A stretch of 64,000 bases of DNA, taken from the NCBI GenBank assembly GCA_943736015.1, contig OX031063.1, forward strand, positions 46,206,672-46,270,671. The letters run 5' to 3'. Positions 10,936-22,981 of this stretch are shown piece by piece (positions within the stretch are counted from its first letter, which is position 1; every line of letters begins with the position of its first letter). The translations under genes and the position numbers were made by a program. Under the pieces are notes generated by a model. The model had not been told where the DNA came from. It worked only from the letters and a program-made list of their open reading frames with translations, and searched no databases. This DNA is from Tridacna crocea (Eukaryota; Mollusca; Bivalvia; Cardiida; Cardiidae).

Positions 10936-11639
10936 GCGTAAATTTTGCGGAATTCTAGGCATATCAAAAATAAAGAGAACTATATATCTTTTTTTTCAAC
11001 GTCTTTTTTTTACTGGCATGAAAGTCTATAAAATTAGATTGAAAGGTTTCAAAGGAATATACACGTATTATCACTGTATGGAAACTCTGTACGGGAAATT
11101 TCTTCGGTGAATTCAAGATGACGGACACGTGTTATTGACAAAGTAAGTGTCGTTTGATTTTGGTCCAAACTTGTTTCAAATTGCATCCCCTACAACGAGT
11201 AAGGTACCAATCTAAAGAGGTTTGATTGAAAAATCAAGCGATAGTAGCTTATGAGAAAACGGGAGTGCCTCTTGTCCGTAATCCCGTGCTGAACATGATG
11301 TTTTGATGAAGTTGAAAAACTAAGCGGGAGACAGGAGGAAAACTGGCTTTATTTCATCGAATAGAGAGCTAATGATAAAAGAATGTGCCTCGATCGGTGG
11401 GGAAATGTCATACTCTTACAACTGTACCAAAATACGTTGCTTATATTTACTGATTTAGCTTTTATAAAGTTTTGAAATTTTGCATGGTGTACTCTTCGGT
11501 GCAAACCGAAACTAAACTACTGTTCGGTTAGGTGATTGGAATTTCTGTACGCTTCGGTAACAAATATGAAGTCAAAAATCTGTACGCTTCGGTGAAAATG
11601 ATTAAAGGAGAAAAATGTTATCTAGAACAGTCTACTTGT
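10936..11639. other. Unrecognised sequence with a short repeated phrase
   Basis: No gene was seen. The phrase TGTACGCTTCGGTRA occurs at about 11546 and 11581, with a looser copy (GTACTCTTCGGTG) at about 11490. This is a small degenerate tandem repeat of about 35-55 bp. Confidence 0.45.
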
Positions 11640-12830
11640 TACATGTATTTCCCGCACAGCGAGAATTCCTAATACCATGTTGATCGCACGAAACAATGTA
11701 ATGTTTAAGTAAATGATCCGAAATGTGATCAAGTAATATTCGTTCAAAAAGTTTCACTACTTGGGATGTCAATGTCACATGGCGATAATTGTTGCAGAAT
11801 TCACTGGAACCTTTTTTTAAAGCAATGGATTAATGTTACCATCTATCCAGTCTTGAGACACAACAACAGTATAAACCGACTTGTTGAATATATGACTTAA
11901 GGGTAATGATACCGAAGGATTCTTCTTTAAAACGTTGACATACACATTGTTTGGCCCACAAGCTTTAAATGAAATTTTAACATTTTAATCTTCTTTAAAA
12001 GCATGCAGGGGAATATATGAGTAAATTTAAAGTTTTCTTAGACATGAAGTTGTTTACATTTTATCACTTGTTATGGTATCCTCTCGATACTTCCTAAAAA
12101 AGATCAATGTTGTAAGTTCAGACTAAATCGAGAATATTGTTTCCGTGTGTAGGTTTAAGTTTGCGACAAAGCATTTTCTTGAACTGTAACTAACAAAAGT
12201 TTGTCTTTAGCACTTCTACCTTCATAAGATGACCAATCAATATCTGTTAGATTAAAGTCCCTAAATATACAACGTTACTGAAATTATGGGCATTTATAAC
12301 TAAGCATATTTTCGAAAAACATTCTTCTCCACCTCTGTCAGGGTTTGTATACACATGAAATAAAGAATGGATCCATTCCATTAGGAGACATTTTGCACAT
12401 GACCATTTCACCATTGACTGGATTAAAAGCCTCAGATTCTTGATGTCATACTCACAGGATGAAAGTTACTCAATGAACTCAACGAATTTTGAACATAGCC
12501 CCTGGGCATTAAAAACTTTAAACGAGCATTTTGATTATCAGAGTAATCTAAGTTCTGGGAGGATCCTCCTGGATTGGAGGAGGACCTCTTATTATACTCA
12601 AGTTTGGACCCATGTTCCACCGTCCGTTTAGGGCATCCTGACGCTTTGCCTTTAATAGCTACCTAGCAGCAGTTTCTCTTGTCCTCTGGAGGATAGTATA
12701 ATCTGATGATATGAACACGGCATTGGATTCGAAATTTTGATTGTTTCTGAACTTTTTAATATTAGGGGCTGCCTTCAAAATTTCCCTCTTCATGTCCTGT
12801 TTTTCTATTACTACCCTTAGTGGTCTCATT
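11640..12830 (-). pseudogene. LINE fossil: ORF1-like, endonuclease and RT pieces
   Basis: Minus strand, from high to low coordinates. About 12830-12665 reads RPLRVVIEKQDMKREILKAA, NIKKFRNNQNF and AVFISSDYTILQRTRETAAR, which resembles the C-terminal part of some LINE ORF1 proteins. About 12280-12110 gives FRDFNLTDIDWSSYEG and, after a shift, NNILDLV, an APE-type endonuclease segment (GDFNxxxIDW). About 11990-11650 gives QDWIDGNINPLL, KKGSSEFCNNYRHVTLTSQV, VKLFERILLDHISDHL and DQHGIRNSRC, the finger region of a non-LTR reverse transcriptase. Multiple stops and shifts occur, and the catalytic RT core is missing. It is probably a CR1/L2-type relative of the other LINEs here. A MITE lies directly at its 5' edge. 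Confidence 0.75.
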
Positions 12831-12831
12831 T

Positions 12832-13063
12832 GTTTAACTCTTTACCACACGACAAAATTTTAGACTGGTTCAAATTGAAAGCATTTGCAGACGGCAAATT
12901 AAAGGTGACTGAAAAATCGAAATTTGTTCTGGGAAGGGTAGAAAACACTGTGGGAAAAGGAGAAAATGCTGGTTACCAGCATTTTCTCCTTTTCCTACAG
13001 TGTTTTCAAAAGACTTCTTTCTCAGGGGCGTCAAAAGTAGGGATTGAGTGGTAATGGGTTAAC
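12832..13063. mobile_element. 232-bp MITE with central palindrome
   Basis: The ends are imperfect inverted repeats, GTTTAACTCTTTACCACAC and (inverted) GTTAACCCATTACCACTC. The middle holds a nearly perfect palindrome with 33-bp arms (12941-12973 and 12975-13007, one mismatch) around a single base. Related pieces (CAGCATTTTCTCC, ACAAAATTTTAGACTGG) occur near 2580, 18910, 19990, 36900 and 62620, so this is a dispersed non-autonomous family. Confidence 0.85.
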
Positions 13064-13224
13064 TGAAGTAGTTTGATTAGTTTGCTGTGTATTCATGTAA
13101 TTATAGTCCCCTTGGTTTTTCAACTGATTCCTGATATTGCCAGGTGCCTGATTATTGCTTTGCTTTCTGCCTAGTCTGTGTAGGGACTTTATTCCAACCT
13201 TTGGAACATGTGAAAAATAAAAAA

Positions 13225-13492
13225 TCTCGCTCACTATATCTGTACACAAGATCTTTTCTAAGATTTGACCTAGTGACCTAATTTCTGAGACAAGGCACGA
13301 CCCATTTTCAAACTCGTCCAAGATTTCATCAAGGCAAACATTTTTACCAAGTTTAATGAGTAACCGGAAATTCGGCCTCACACAAGATAGAAGATGATGA
13401 CGCACAACATGCGACGGACGATAGATGACGGACACTGGCCACAGCACGATCACAAAAGGTCACCTTTAGCACTTTGTGCTCAGGTGAGCCAA
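13225..13492 (-). repeat. 145-bp satellite remnant with hairpin cap
   Basis: One to two units in reverse orientation (GACCTAGTGACCTAATT, TTTCAAACTCGTCCAAGA) lead into a GACGGAC-rich segment (13390-13435). The end is a hairpin of the AGCTCACC-...-GGTGAGCC type (13458-13490), the same cap as at 22940-22972 and 40683-40716. Confidence 0.75.
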
Positions 13493-14702
13493 AAGGCACA
13501 TTTGTGACAAGTTTCACCATGTTACGTATGTATTTACATAGCAGCATTAGAGAGTCAGAGGTGTATGCTGAACATTTATACTTTGAAAACGGTGCAGATT
13601 TCTCCGGTGAAACTTCAGCTGAAAACTCTTATATCCTTGTTTTTAAAGATCAAAGGAAGATAACTCAGAAAAATTGATGCTGATTTTTTTGTTTCGAATT
13701 TCGTACATCAGAAATGCGTGTTATTAGTGATTTTAGGTGTTAGACTTCATTTTTCTACCCATGGCTACCTCTAAGACCAGCCGTGAAATAACAGATTGTT
13801 ATCTTCACATAAGGTCTAGAAGTTTAAATGGTATGGTTGAAATTTGCATACCACAATTCAGCCTTTAAAATTGTGACCACTTTCAATAAACTGTAGGTGA
13901 GAAACATCCCTGGAATGCAAAGAAAAAGGCTTGACCAAGTGAACTACTAAAATGAGACTCTGAGATTTTACCTTGTGATCTACTTTTTGACCTAGTGTTA
14001 CTAATATCCATCTACCGAAATAACGTAGTGAGTAGATTGAGATATTTTCAATAAATTAAGAAAGTATTGCACCTGGATTGCACACAAGGTTTTATTTATT
14101 TTTCTTGTAACTGTTTCACCTATCTGAAATGATTCATTTTTGAAATCATCCAGAAAGATTCTCGGAATTTTGGGTTAACTCTCGGAATTTTTAACCTTGC
14201 AATTCAAAATGAAAAATTCATATGATAAGGACAAAAAATGCCATATGATGCTTTCACAAAAACAGTCATCTAGGGTTGTGACATAAATAACAGTAGTAAA
14301 ATGAAAAGTATGGAGACTCTGTATTACGGTATGAGAAGGGGTAAAAGCTTAGGTGGCTTATAGATGTGCATTATAAACCAAGAGTTGTTTGACGAAGTGC
14401 AATGCCTCCCAAAGTAATTTGACAAGAAAAGAAGAATTTTAATCATCAAAATTCCGAGTTTCGAAAACTCTTTTAAAATATCAATTGATCTTTACCAATG
14501 GCTTACTCATAACCTACCTCATTGATACTAACAAATTACAAATTCATGTTTAATTTGGTTGTGATAAATTATTTAATGAAAACAAAGACTTTCTGGATTT
14601 TCAGACTTTTAGATCCCTAAAACCACTTTAATTTCTACCTTTTTACATTTAATGGAAAAATGAATATGAAATTGAGTGGAAATCCTCTAATAGATATCAA
14701 AT

Positions 14703-14704
<2 letters not shown>
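13493..14704. other. AT-rich sequence, one satellite remnant
   Basis: No gene was seen. About 13917-14000 contains phrases of the 145-bp satellite (CTTGTGATCTACTTTTTGAC). The rest was not recognised. Confidence 0.4.

Positions 14705-14744
<40 letters not shown>
14705..14744. repeat. (GA)n microsatellite
   Basis: About 20 uninterrupted GA dinucleotides are visible. Confidence 0.98.
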
Positions 14745-14747
<3 letters not shown>

Positions 14748-14849
14748 AATCAAAATGCAAATCAACTGAAAATATATCCAACGGTACGAAATAATGTTAA
14801 AACTCTGAAAAACAAACTGCATTTAAACTTAAGGAGGAACCAGAACTTG

Positions 14850-15395
14850 TTTTTCTACAAAAAAACCGATGTTTCCCCCCCCCCCCTTTTGGTGTCATGA
14901 CACTTCGTCTCATGGTGCTTTACAAATGTGTGAAGTTTTATAAAAAAAATCTGGAAAGGTTTGTGAGTTATAGAGCGTGTAGAAAAAGGATAAAGAAAAA
15001 TAATTAAAGGTAAATAATTTAAAAAAAAAATACAAGTCAGAGTTATGGTTCTTGTACATGACACTTCGTCTCACGGTGCTTTACTAGTTTGTGAAATTTT
15101 GTCAACATACATGAAAAGGTTTTCGAGTTATATAGCATACGTAAAAAGAGTAATTCAATAAAAGGGGATTATGTCGAAAAATGGAGAAGACAGAGTTATG
15201 GTTCTTGTGCATGGCACTTTGTCTAATGGTGCTCTATAAACGTGTGAAGGTTTATCAAAATATCTTAAAAAGTTTTTGAGATATAGAGCGGACACGATTA
15301 GTAATGGAAAATAATCAAAGGGCAATAATTCAACAAGACGGCCAAGATTGCCCTGGATCGGTCACCTGAATCTTTTAGAGGACCATTACCGAATT
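14850..15395 (+). repeat. Degenerate 150-bp tandem repeats, three units
   Basis: Three diverged units contain GAGTTATGGTTCTTGTRCATG followed by CACTTCGTCTCAYGGTGCTT. The same phrase is found in the 156-bp units at 48.4-49.4 kb, so the two arrays are related. A 14-base C run sits at about 14873-14887. The right edge (15335-15372) resembles a decayed distal cap ending GGTCACCTGAATC. Confidence 0.65.
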
Positions 15396-15566
15396 TTCTT
15401 TTCGAAATATTAAAATTTTGGAAACAAAATAATTATTTTGTCAAGCATATTTTGAAAAGGTCACCGGTAAAAAACATTTCAAAATCTGTCACCACCCCTA
15501 GAAAGACCGAAAATACCTTATGCTCGAAAAGCGCCGGAAAATGAAAAAAAAAAACAAAAAAGAAAA

Positions 15567-16842
15567 CTGCCGAAAAACACAGATAAATATGTCAGAAAAG
15601 ACTGGAATGGGCAAATTGTGGTTGACTTGGTTGGGATTATGATTAATTAATGGACCGTTGTGAGAAGTTTGATAAAATATTTAAATAAAACATTGCGATA
15701 CACTGCATAATAGGTTGCACTGTTAATTAGTTACTGTCTTATTATAGCCTTATTGGATCATGGTACCATAGTTGTGAACAGACGTTATTGCCAGGACCAA
15801 CAAATTAATGTTATCTATCTATCTATCTATTTGACTTGAACCTTAGTCTGCCCAAGGACAGTATGTCATTGCACAGTATTACGTGCACCATTATCAGACT
15901 GCAGAGCATCTTAAATTTACACCATTAAACACAGCAAGATATTTCGTGTAAAAGAACATTCAAATTGCTGGACTTGAGCTTTATTTGTCTGTTTGTAATT
16001 GATTCATTCTTCAGTTTGTACGTTAAGGTATTACCATCCTAGCGCTTTTAGTGCAAAATGGAATGAAATTTCTTATTAGTTGATAAGTAAGGATTTAACT
16101 GATATAATACTTTTGCACGTTTCTAACCGACCAGAAATTCTTTCAGTGTCCATCTTAAGATTTTTGTTGATATTTTTGTTAGTTTTCAGAAAAGGGAGGT
16201 AATTATTATCTCATTTTGTAATGAGAATAGAGTGGCCCTATATTTATAAATGATAATTCTAAGAAGGAAAAAATGGAAAAAGTGGCTTGGTCAAAGTAGT
16301 AAAACAATACTGATTTTCAATCTTAGCAACTTTTTTAGGATACTATTATAGTGGAAATAGCTGTTTTCCATTAGAATGGTATTACCGTAAGTTCTGATTC
16401 TATAATACACTAATAGATCAATCCTTTTTTGATCCTTAATCCTTTAACAAAAAAATCCTGCCTTTCAACGACCGTGAGAAAATGAGCTTTTGAAATCATT
16501 AATAAATGGGAAAAATTCTGAAAACCAAAATTTTTCCTTCCACCAATAATGCTTTCAGTCCTATTAGAGACAAATAACGGCATTTGAGAGAGAAAAAAAA
16601 ATCAATATTTGAGCAAACTTTACTTGGTGGCAAACTTTACTTGCGAATGCAATAAATTTGGATCGATCTAACATTTTGTCATGTGATACAGTATTGAAAT
16701 GCTCTGTGCGACTAAATACACTTTTTGTTTTGATGAGAACGTAGAAAATAATAACCTTCGACAAAAATGCAATCCCAACCAAGTCAACCTCAATTTGCCC
16801 ATTCCAGTCTTTTCTGACATATTTATCTGTGTTTTTCGGCAG
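15567..16842. mobile_element. Segment bounded by 72-bp inverted repeats
   Basis: The 72 bases at 15567-15638 (starting CTGCCGAAAAACACAGATAA) recur in inverted orientation at 16771-16842 with one mismatch. The 1.13 kb between them has no recognisable transposase. This geometry suggests a non-autonomous DNA transposon or a foldback element. No target duplication was identified. An (ATCT)n tract lies inside at about 15810-15832. Confidence 0.75.
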
Positions 16843-16899
16843 TTCAATGGAACCAACAATATGTAATATTTAAAATGTCAGAACTATATCCCCGCACAA

Positions 16900-17640
16900 A
16901 AGTTACGCTTTTCGCGACGGACAATCCTGCGTGTTTTTCCGAGATAAAATCTCTAAAACTACATGTAGATGTATCTTCAATGAACGGTGTTTTCTGGCGA
17001 ATAAAAAGTGGTTTTACAATTACCAGAGCAAAATAAATGAGGTATCATCAATTATGTTTTCCGGCATATTTTGGCATTCCCACTTTGACTTTACGCCGTT
17101 TTTGAGGAGAGAACTCATGCATTAGATGATTTTGGATATACAATCACTAAAGTAGCAGCATCACATAATTCATTGTGTTTTTCGGTGTTAAAAGAACTTT
17201 TCTGTGAAATGATTACTAGAGCAGATAAAGTATCATCAATGGTGTTTTTTCAGCAAATTATGGCGATTTTAGGCAAGTAAAGGGTAGCATCCTATCCCTA
17301 ATGACCAGAAAATTCTAACTAAAGGACACCCATCCACCATTTGGTGTTGGCTTTTTTCTGCAGTTTCGGAGCTATTCGATGGTTTTAGGCAATAAAATTG
17401 CAAAAGCTATTATCAACGGCATTTTTCATCGAATTAAAGTTATTTCGGCAAGTATATAGGTTGATAACTTCTTTCTCTAATACCCCTAGTTAGCATATAC
17501 TCTTTCTACCATTTCCATCATTCCGTATATGTTTGACTGTATTTTGGGTGTTTTCTGCCGTTTTCCTGCATTTTCCGGCGTTTTCGTCATTGGATGTTTT
17601 TCAGTCTTTCAAGGGACCACAGTACATGATGTCGATCCTC
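16900..17640. repeat. Degenerate tandem repeat with TTTTCCGGC phrases
   Basis: The phrase GTATCATCAATNRTGTTTT followed by YCGGCA or CAGCAAATT recurs near 17041 and 17229, with looser related phrases near 16970 and 17410. Units are about 190 bp and strongly diverged. CGGCGTTTTCG-like phrases mark the right end near 17575. No coding capacity is evident. Confidence 0.5.
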
Positions 17641-17905
17641 ATGTGAAAATAAGGTGAACATCGCGTAAAAACTATAAGGTGAAACGCAAGGATGTATATC
17701 ATTAATTAGGAAAATTAAATATCAGACAGTAACTTCGCAAAAAAAGAAGCTGACTGAAAAAAAAAATACCAGTGAACGTGCTCTTCTGCACATGATACCA
17801 ATCATTCTTCAATCAAATAAGAATTGCCATAGGATTTTAGAAAGAAAGCAGAAGCATGAAGATGTAACAGAACATAAAGGACATTTAACCTTCAAAGTAT
17901 GATGG

Positions 17906-17910
<5 letters not shown>

Positions 17911-17951
<41 letters not shown>
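17911..17951. repeat. (GA)n microsatellite
   Basis: About 20 uninterrupted GA dinucleotides are visible. On the minus strand this creates a meaningless Ser-Leu run in a short frame. Confidence 0.98.
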
Positions 17952-17952
<1 letters not shown>

Positions 17953-20640
17953 ACTCCTTTGCTTGATCATTCTGTTAAACGTTTGGTGAAAATAACTTGT
18001 GAATTGTTGGAAGAGTTGCGAAAACAAGACAAGTGGAACAAGCAGAACTGATATTCCTGCAAGTGGACATTAGTTTGGCACCACCTTTATAAGTTCCCTA
18101 CAACTAACCCTAACCTAACCCCTATACCTGCAGTGTTTTTTTTTTTTCCAGAACAGGCTTTGCATTTTTGACACATGTTTACTCACTGTTCCGCTAAATT
18201 GCATCAGGTGCGTCTTTTCCGACGCTCTTAAACCCGTTTCCCAAATATCTGATCGAAAATAGTCGTCGACGAATCTGAATGATTAATTTAACTGTTTCCC
18301 CAATGCAATCTCCAATATGCTCCTCTGCGAAATTGGGGAACAGTGGTACTAATATTCGAATCTGAAAACAAATGCTTTACAAGAGACAAATCACCAGAAG
18401 CTGGTTTAGCTGTACAGTGCATGGAAGAAATCTTGACTATTCTTTGAAGTTAATGTCATCTGCACCAAAGAAACACCGACTTTCCCCAGATGTTTTACTA
18501 TCAGAAAGTGAAAAAAGCTGATCTCGATAGAAAATAAAAGGCTATGTCAAGTCAACATATTCAAGTGCTGAGCCTTGACTTTTACATGGCATTAAATGAC
18601 GATTTTTTACAGCGTATTGATGAAAACTGTAATTTTGCACAGAAAATAACATATTTACTATGACTGAATATAAATATTTGGTTATGTCAATAAAACACAA
18701 ACAAAAGAATATAAAGCATTAGTTTATTGATCATTTATTTGAAAGTAACACAAAGAAATTTGACGTGTTAATGTGTTTTCAAATTTTACCCCATAATATC
18801 TGTATGAGGGTAAAAAATGACTTGCAATATTTGACATCTGGAGAGAAAAAAAAACAACTAAAATCCCAACGAACAAAGTAATCTGTCACAAAATTACAAA
18901 AATTTTGGACTGATTCGAAATGAAGATAATTGCAGACGACATCTCAAATAAAGCTAAATTGATTTTTTTTGTCTCTATAGAAAAGATCGGCAGAAGAGGA
19001 GAAGATAATGGTTATAAGCATATTTACCTTTCATGCCTTTCACAGAATATTTTCAAAAGCTTATACCTAAGAGTCATTCAACTCCATATTGTATAGTAAA
19101 CGTTGCCTACGCAATAACTGCTCAATTTTATCGGCAAAGTACTTAATTCATGCATAAGGAAATAAACAGAAAAGTCATAGAAAAGTAAAAGAAAATTACT
19201 ATGTGCTTACCTCCGTTGCGTCCTATCTCTGCCTCGTAGAGACGAATGGACAAAGAGAATGAGAAAGACAGACAGTGAAACTACCACCCTATCCTTGGTA
19301 GTGTCCAGGACAATTGTGGGGGCTGGACAGGTAGATAAACGGATTGAACCGGACATGCAGCAAATTCAAAATGGGAAACATTTGTTGCTAAGGGTGAAAA
19401 ATTTCGTAAAAGACGATTCAAGCATGAAAAGAATGAGACGACCAATGGGATGAAGACACAGAAAGGGGTCAATTTAGAAATAACATACCTAGGGTATATA
19501 CCCTTGAATAGATTAGCTTGAAACCGGCAAGCAAATGGAAATTGGACTTAATTTCGTATAAACGAGCGCAATTTGCAAAATGTTTTAACATGAATTAATT
19601 GTCCTTGTTTGACGCAAGATGGCTATGATGGGCCTGTGTCGTTCCACTGACTCTTAACCCCTTACCACACAATTCGGAGTTTTAATAACCCTGAAAGGGA
19701 AAGCTTTTGTGGGAACAAGAATTATGGTGCCAACAAGCATCCTACTGCGCATATATTTTTGTCCTGGATATCTAATCAACAGCGCACCTTTGTATCTTTT
19801 TTTGCACATAATGGCAATACTATTGGTGCACTGATACATGTAACACTTTCTTCGGGTAGTATAAGTGAAGAGATGTCACCGTGAAATAATTAAAATGATG
19901 CTTATATGGTTTTACACACAAAACAAGGAAACAAAAGCAGGACATCTAAAGCCGGGTAAGTATAGCTATTTCTACATTAAGAATTGTTGTTGGTAAAGGA
20001 GAAATCGCTACTCTTGAGTAATTTCTCCTTTTCCCACTATGTCTGCTGATCTTTTGTCCTGTTATTTTCGTTGAAAAAATTACTTCCACAGTGACCTTCT
20101 CAATCTTATTTCCTGACAAAATAAGCACGGATGGATGCATTTTTATTTTTTCTTATTGTTAAGAATTATAACTATTATAAGTATGGAAATTTTAGGAAAA
20201 ACCTGTCCGTTAGAAAGTATTTTTCATTTAAGGTTAGTCCTTAATTCGGTCAAATTATCACCTTCTTTAACTCAATGATTCATTATACAACAGGCATATT
20301 TGTCCATTTACCGTGCTCAAAACCAGGCTTTTATATATATTTGTGCAAAATTATATGAATTCTCATTGAAATGATATATATTTGTATATTTTTCCTGTAA
20401 TCTTCCTGTTTAAGTGACTATCAAAGAAGGGTGCTTTAAATCCAATAAAAGCTGAATTTTGGAACTGTACATATTTTTTTAAAGGCAAATTTCTCAGTAA
20501 CGAGCACAATCACCCACATCTCTTTTTACTATTATTTTTACGGTATTCTCATAGAGACATAATTAGCTTTGTACATACAAAGTCTTTAAAAAATATGTCC
20601 GTTAGAAAAAAATGTCATATACGTCGTTAAGCTACATTGA
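17952..20640. other. AT-rich sequence with small motifs, no gene seen
   Basis: This region is part of the IFI44-like gene's large intron. It holds a telomere-like string CTAACCCTAACCTAACCCC (about 18103-18121), a hairpin around 19991-20035 (GGTAAAGGAGAAAT with its inverse) related to the MITE family, and a GC-richer patch at 19200-19350. That patch contains a minus-strand donor-like GGAG|GTAAGC near 19210 but no linked coding frame. Confidence 0.4.
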
Positions 20641-20897
20641 ATTTGGTAATCTGCAATGGCTTTAATTTGGTCGCCTCAAAAACTTTGTCGTTAAATACAG
20701 AGTAGAATAAGCGTACCATGGGGCATACTATGCCAGGATCATTTATGTGAAGTTTCATCAAAATCGGATAGATAGTTATAGAGAAGAAGGTGCTTGAAAT
20801 AAAAGTTAACGCATGGACGGACGGACGACTGGATGCACGGACGGGCGCTCGACGGCCATGGGGCAATGAAGCGCGCTGACCTTCAGCCAGTGGAGCT
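20640..20897 (-). repeat. Hairpin-capped end of a repeat element
   Basis: Reverse-oriented end of the element type seen at 30788-32052. It has a GGACGGACGACTGG-like segment (20815-20850) followed by GACCTTCAGCCAGTGGAGCT (20878-20897), the counterpart of AGCTCCACTGGCCAAAGG. The core is reduced to about one unit. Confidence 0.6.
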
Positions 20898-21410
20898 AAA
20901 ATTACTCTTTGTTCTGAAAGCTAGACTGTCAGATTTTACAACCTTGAAAATGGCAAACAAGCAGTTAATCAAACTCGTTTTACATCTAAAATGAAATATA
21001 AGCGTCTCAGCTAAAAGTACGATCTTTGACAGATACCGGTGGTATGTATTATATATGCACTGATTTCCCCGATCTTAAATGTATGATAAATATGCAAATG
21101 TCAGTCACATTTTCTGGCAGATCACGATTTGATCACTAAATCTGACTGCCACACTCTTGTGTGAGATACATGATGAAAAACAGTCACTGTTAGTACATAT
21201 ATTTCCTTTCAGATCTATATGTTTTCAACTCATGATGCTCGACTCTATGAACCAGAAAAAAATTTGCAGTCCTTTGTGTGTGTAACTGTTACATGAATAC
21301 CGAGACTATATGATAAAGTTTAGACGAAGGTTTCACATAGACCATGGTTTTTAGTAACCCTATATGTTCACATATCTTTTCACATGATAAAGAAGTTTAA
21401 AGTAGGATAC

Positions 21411-21460
21411 CTCTGAGTTCCATTCACTGGTCTTCCTCCACGCTTCCTCAGGCGTGGAAT
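21411..21460 (-). CDS. Probable IFI44-like linker exon
   Basis: This 50-nt minus-strand exon follows an excellent acceptor (TTTTTCCTTCAG) and ends GAG|GTATCC, a weaker donor. Read with one base from the preceding exon, it gives xSTPEEAWRKTSEWNSE. Joined to 3092-2895 it continues in phase as EWNSE + FLHDLKEEV. IFI44-like proteins carry a short segment with a PWR..W.....L..LKEE pattern between the TLDc domain and the GTPase, which this fits. It needs an upstream exon ending one base into a codon. The TLDc exon at 37489-37700 ends two bases into a codon, so at least one exon between them is missing or unrecognised. The call rests on phase and motif fit over few residues. The following intron would be 18.3 kb. 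Confidence 0.65.
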
Positions 21461-21480
21461 CTGAAGGAAAAATATATAAA

Positions 21481-22976
21481 ACGGGGCCATGATGACCCTG
21501 GAATCCCTCACCTGAGCCTTTTAACCAAATATAACCCATTTCCAACCTCTCCCAAGATATCATGACAAAGATTCTTACGAAATTTCATTAGTATTGGACT
21601 GAAAATTTAGTCGCTAGAGTGTATACAAGCCTCTTCAAGCATCTGTCTCAGTGACCTTTTCTGAGTCAAACAGACAATTTTTCAACTTTCAACTTGTTGC
21701 AGAGATTATCAAAACAAACATTTTGGCCAAGTTTCATGAGTATTGTCCCCTAAATTGTACACTTGGTTTTTCAAAGATCTGACCCAGTGACCTAGTTAAC
21801 ATGATCCTTTTTTTTAAATTTTGTCCCAGATACTAGTAGTCGTATTATCAAAACAAAACTATACCAACTTTCAAAAGTATGGGACTGAAAATGTGGCCTC
21901 TAGAGCAGACTCAATCTTTTAAGATTTAACCCAGTGACAGAATTCTTCATCCAACATGATTAATTTTCAATTTTGTCCCAGATATTATCGACAACAAATA
22001 TTCTGACCAAGTCTCATGAGCTTTGGGTAGAAAATGTGGCCTCTAGATTGTTAGCAAAGTTTTACCAAGATCTGATCCCGTGACCTAGTTTATGACCCTA
22101 CATGACCCATTTCAAACTCCTTTTCTAGCATAGTTTCATAAGTATATGTACATGCTTTAAATTGGAACTGTGACCTCTGTAGCACACACATGGTACTTAC
22201 AAGGTTCGTTTAAGTGACCTCGGTTTTCACTCTGCATGACCAATTTTCAAGCTTATCCAAGATATTGACAAGACAAAAATTATGACCATCTTTCAAATTT
22301 ATTGGCCTCTAGAGAGAACACAATGATCTTTAAAGATATGACCCAGTGACCTAACTTTTGACCCATATAGTCCATCTTAAAATTAAAAAAAATATATATC
22401 ATCAAGAAAAATATTCCGACAAAGTTTAAAATGTATTGTACAGGAAATGTGACCTCTACAGCGCACATTATTCTTCTCAGTGATATGACGCAGTACCCTT
22501 GCTTTTGACTAAGTCCATGCTAGAATTATATTATCATAAAGACAAACACTCTGACCAACTATCTTAAGTATTGCACTGAAATTGTGGCCTCTATAGCGTA
22601 CACAAGGATCTCTAGAGATATGACCAAGTTACCTAATTTTTTACCTGACATGGTCCTTCTAAAATTCATCCCAGAAAGCAAGACAAACAGACTGACAACT
22701 TTTGGACTGAAAAAAAAAATGGCCTCTAGCTAGCATGCATTCCATGCTTTTGGAAAATTTGATCTAGCAATCTAGTTTTCGACCCAACATAATCCTTTTA
22801 TCATAGTCGTTCGTGATATTATCAAGACAAACATTCTGTCAACTCATGAATCATGAATATAAGGTTGAAAATGTGGCCCCTAGAGCGTACCGAAAGTAAA
22901 AGTTAACGATGACAGACAACGGACACAGCACGACTGCAAAGCTCACCTTGGGCACTTTGTGCTCAGTTGAGCTAGA
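21481..22976 (-). repeat. Old 145-bp satellite element, both caps present
   Basis: The left edge is a degenerate distal cap (GGGGCCATGATGACCCTG) and CTCACCTGAGCC. About nine diverged 145-bp units in reverse orientation follow (GTGACCTAGTT, GACAAACATTYTGACC, GTGGCCTCTAGAG). The right edge is a GACAGACAACGGACAC segment and a hairpin AGCTCACC...AGTTGAGCT at 22940-22972. It is the same architecture as the young copy at 58701-61849, inverted, and much more diverged. Confidence 0.85.
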
Positions 22977-22981
22977 ATAAA

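Noticed and set aside
18103-18121. Interstitial telomere
   Set aside because: Only about three imperfect TAACCC units are present, which is common by chance in such sequence.
19210-19480. Minus-strand exon ending GGAG|GTAAGC in a GC-richer patch
   Set aside because: The donor is good but every frame before it contains stops or lacks any motif. It could be an untranslated exon, without support.
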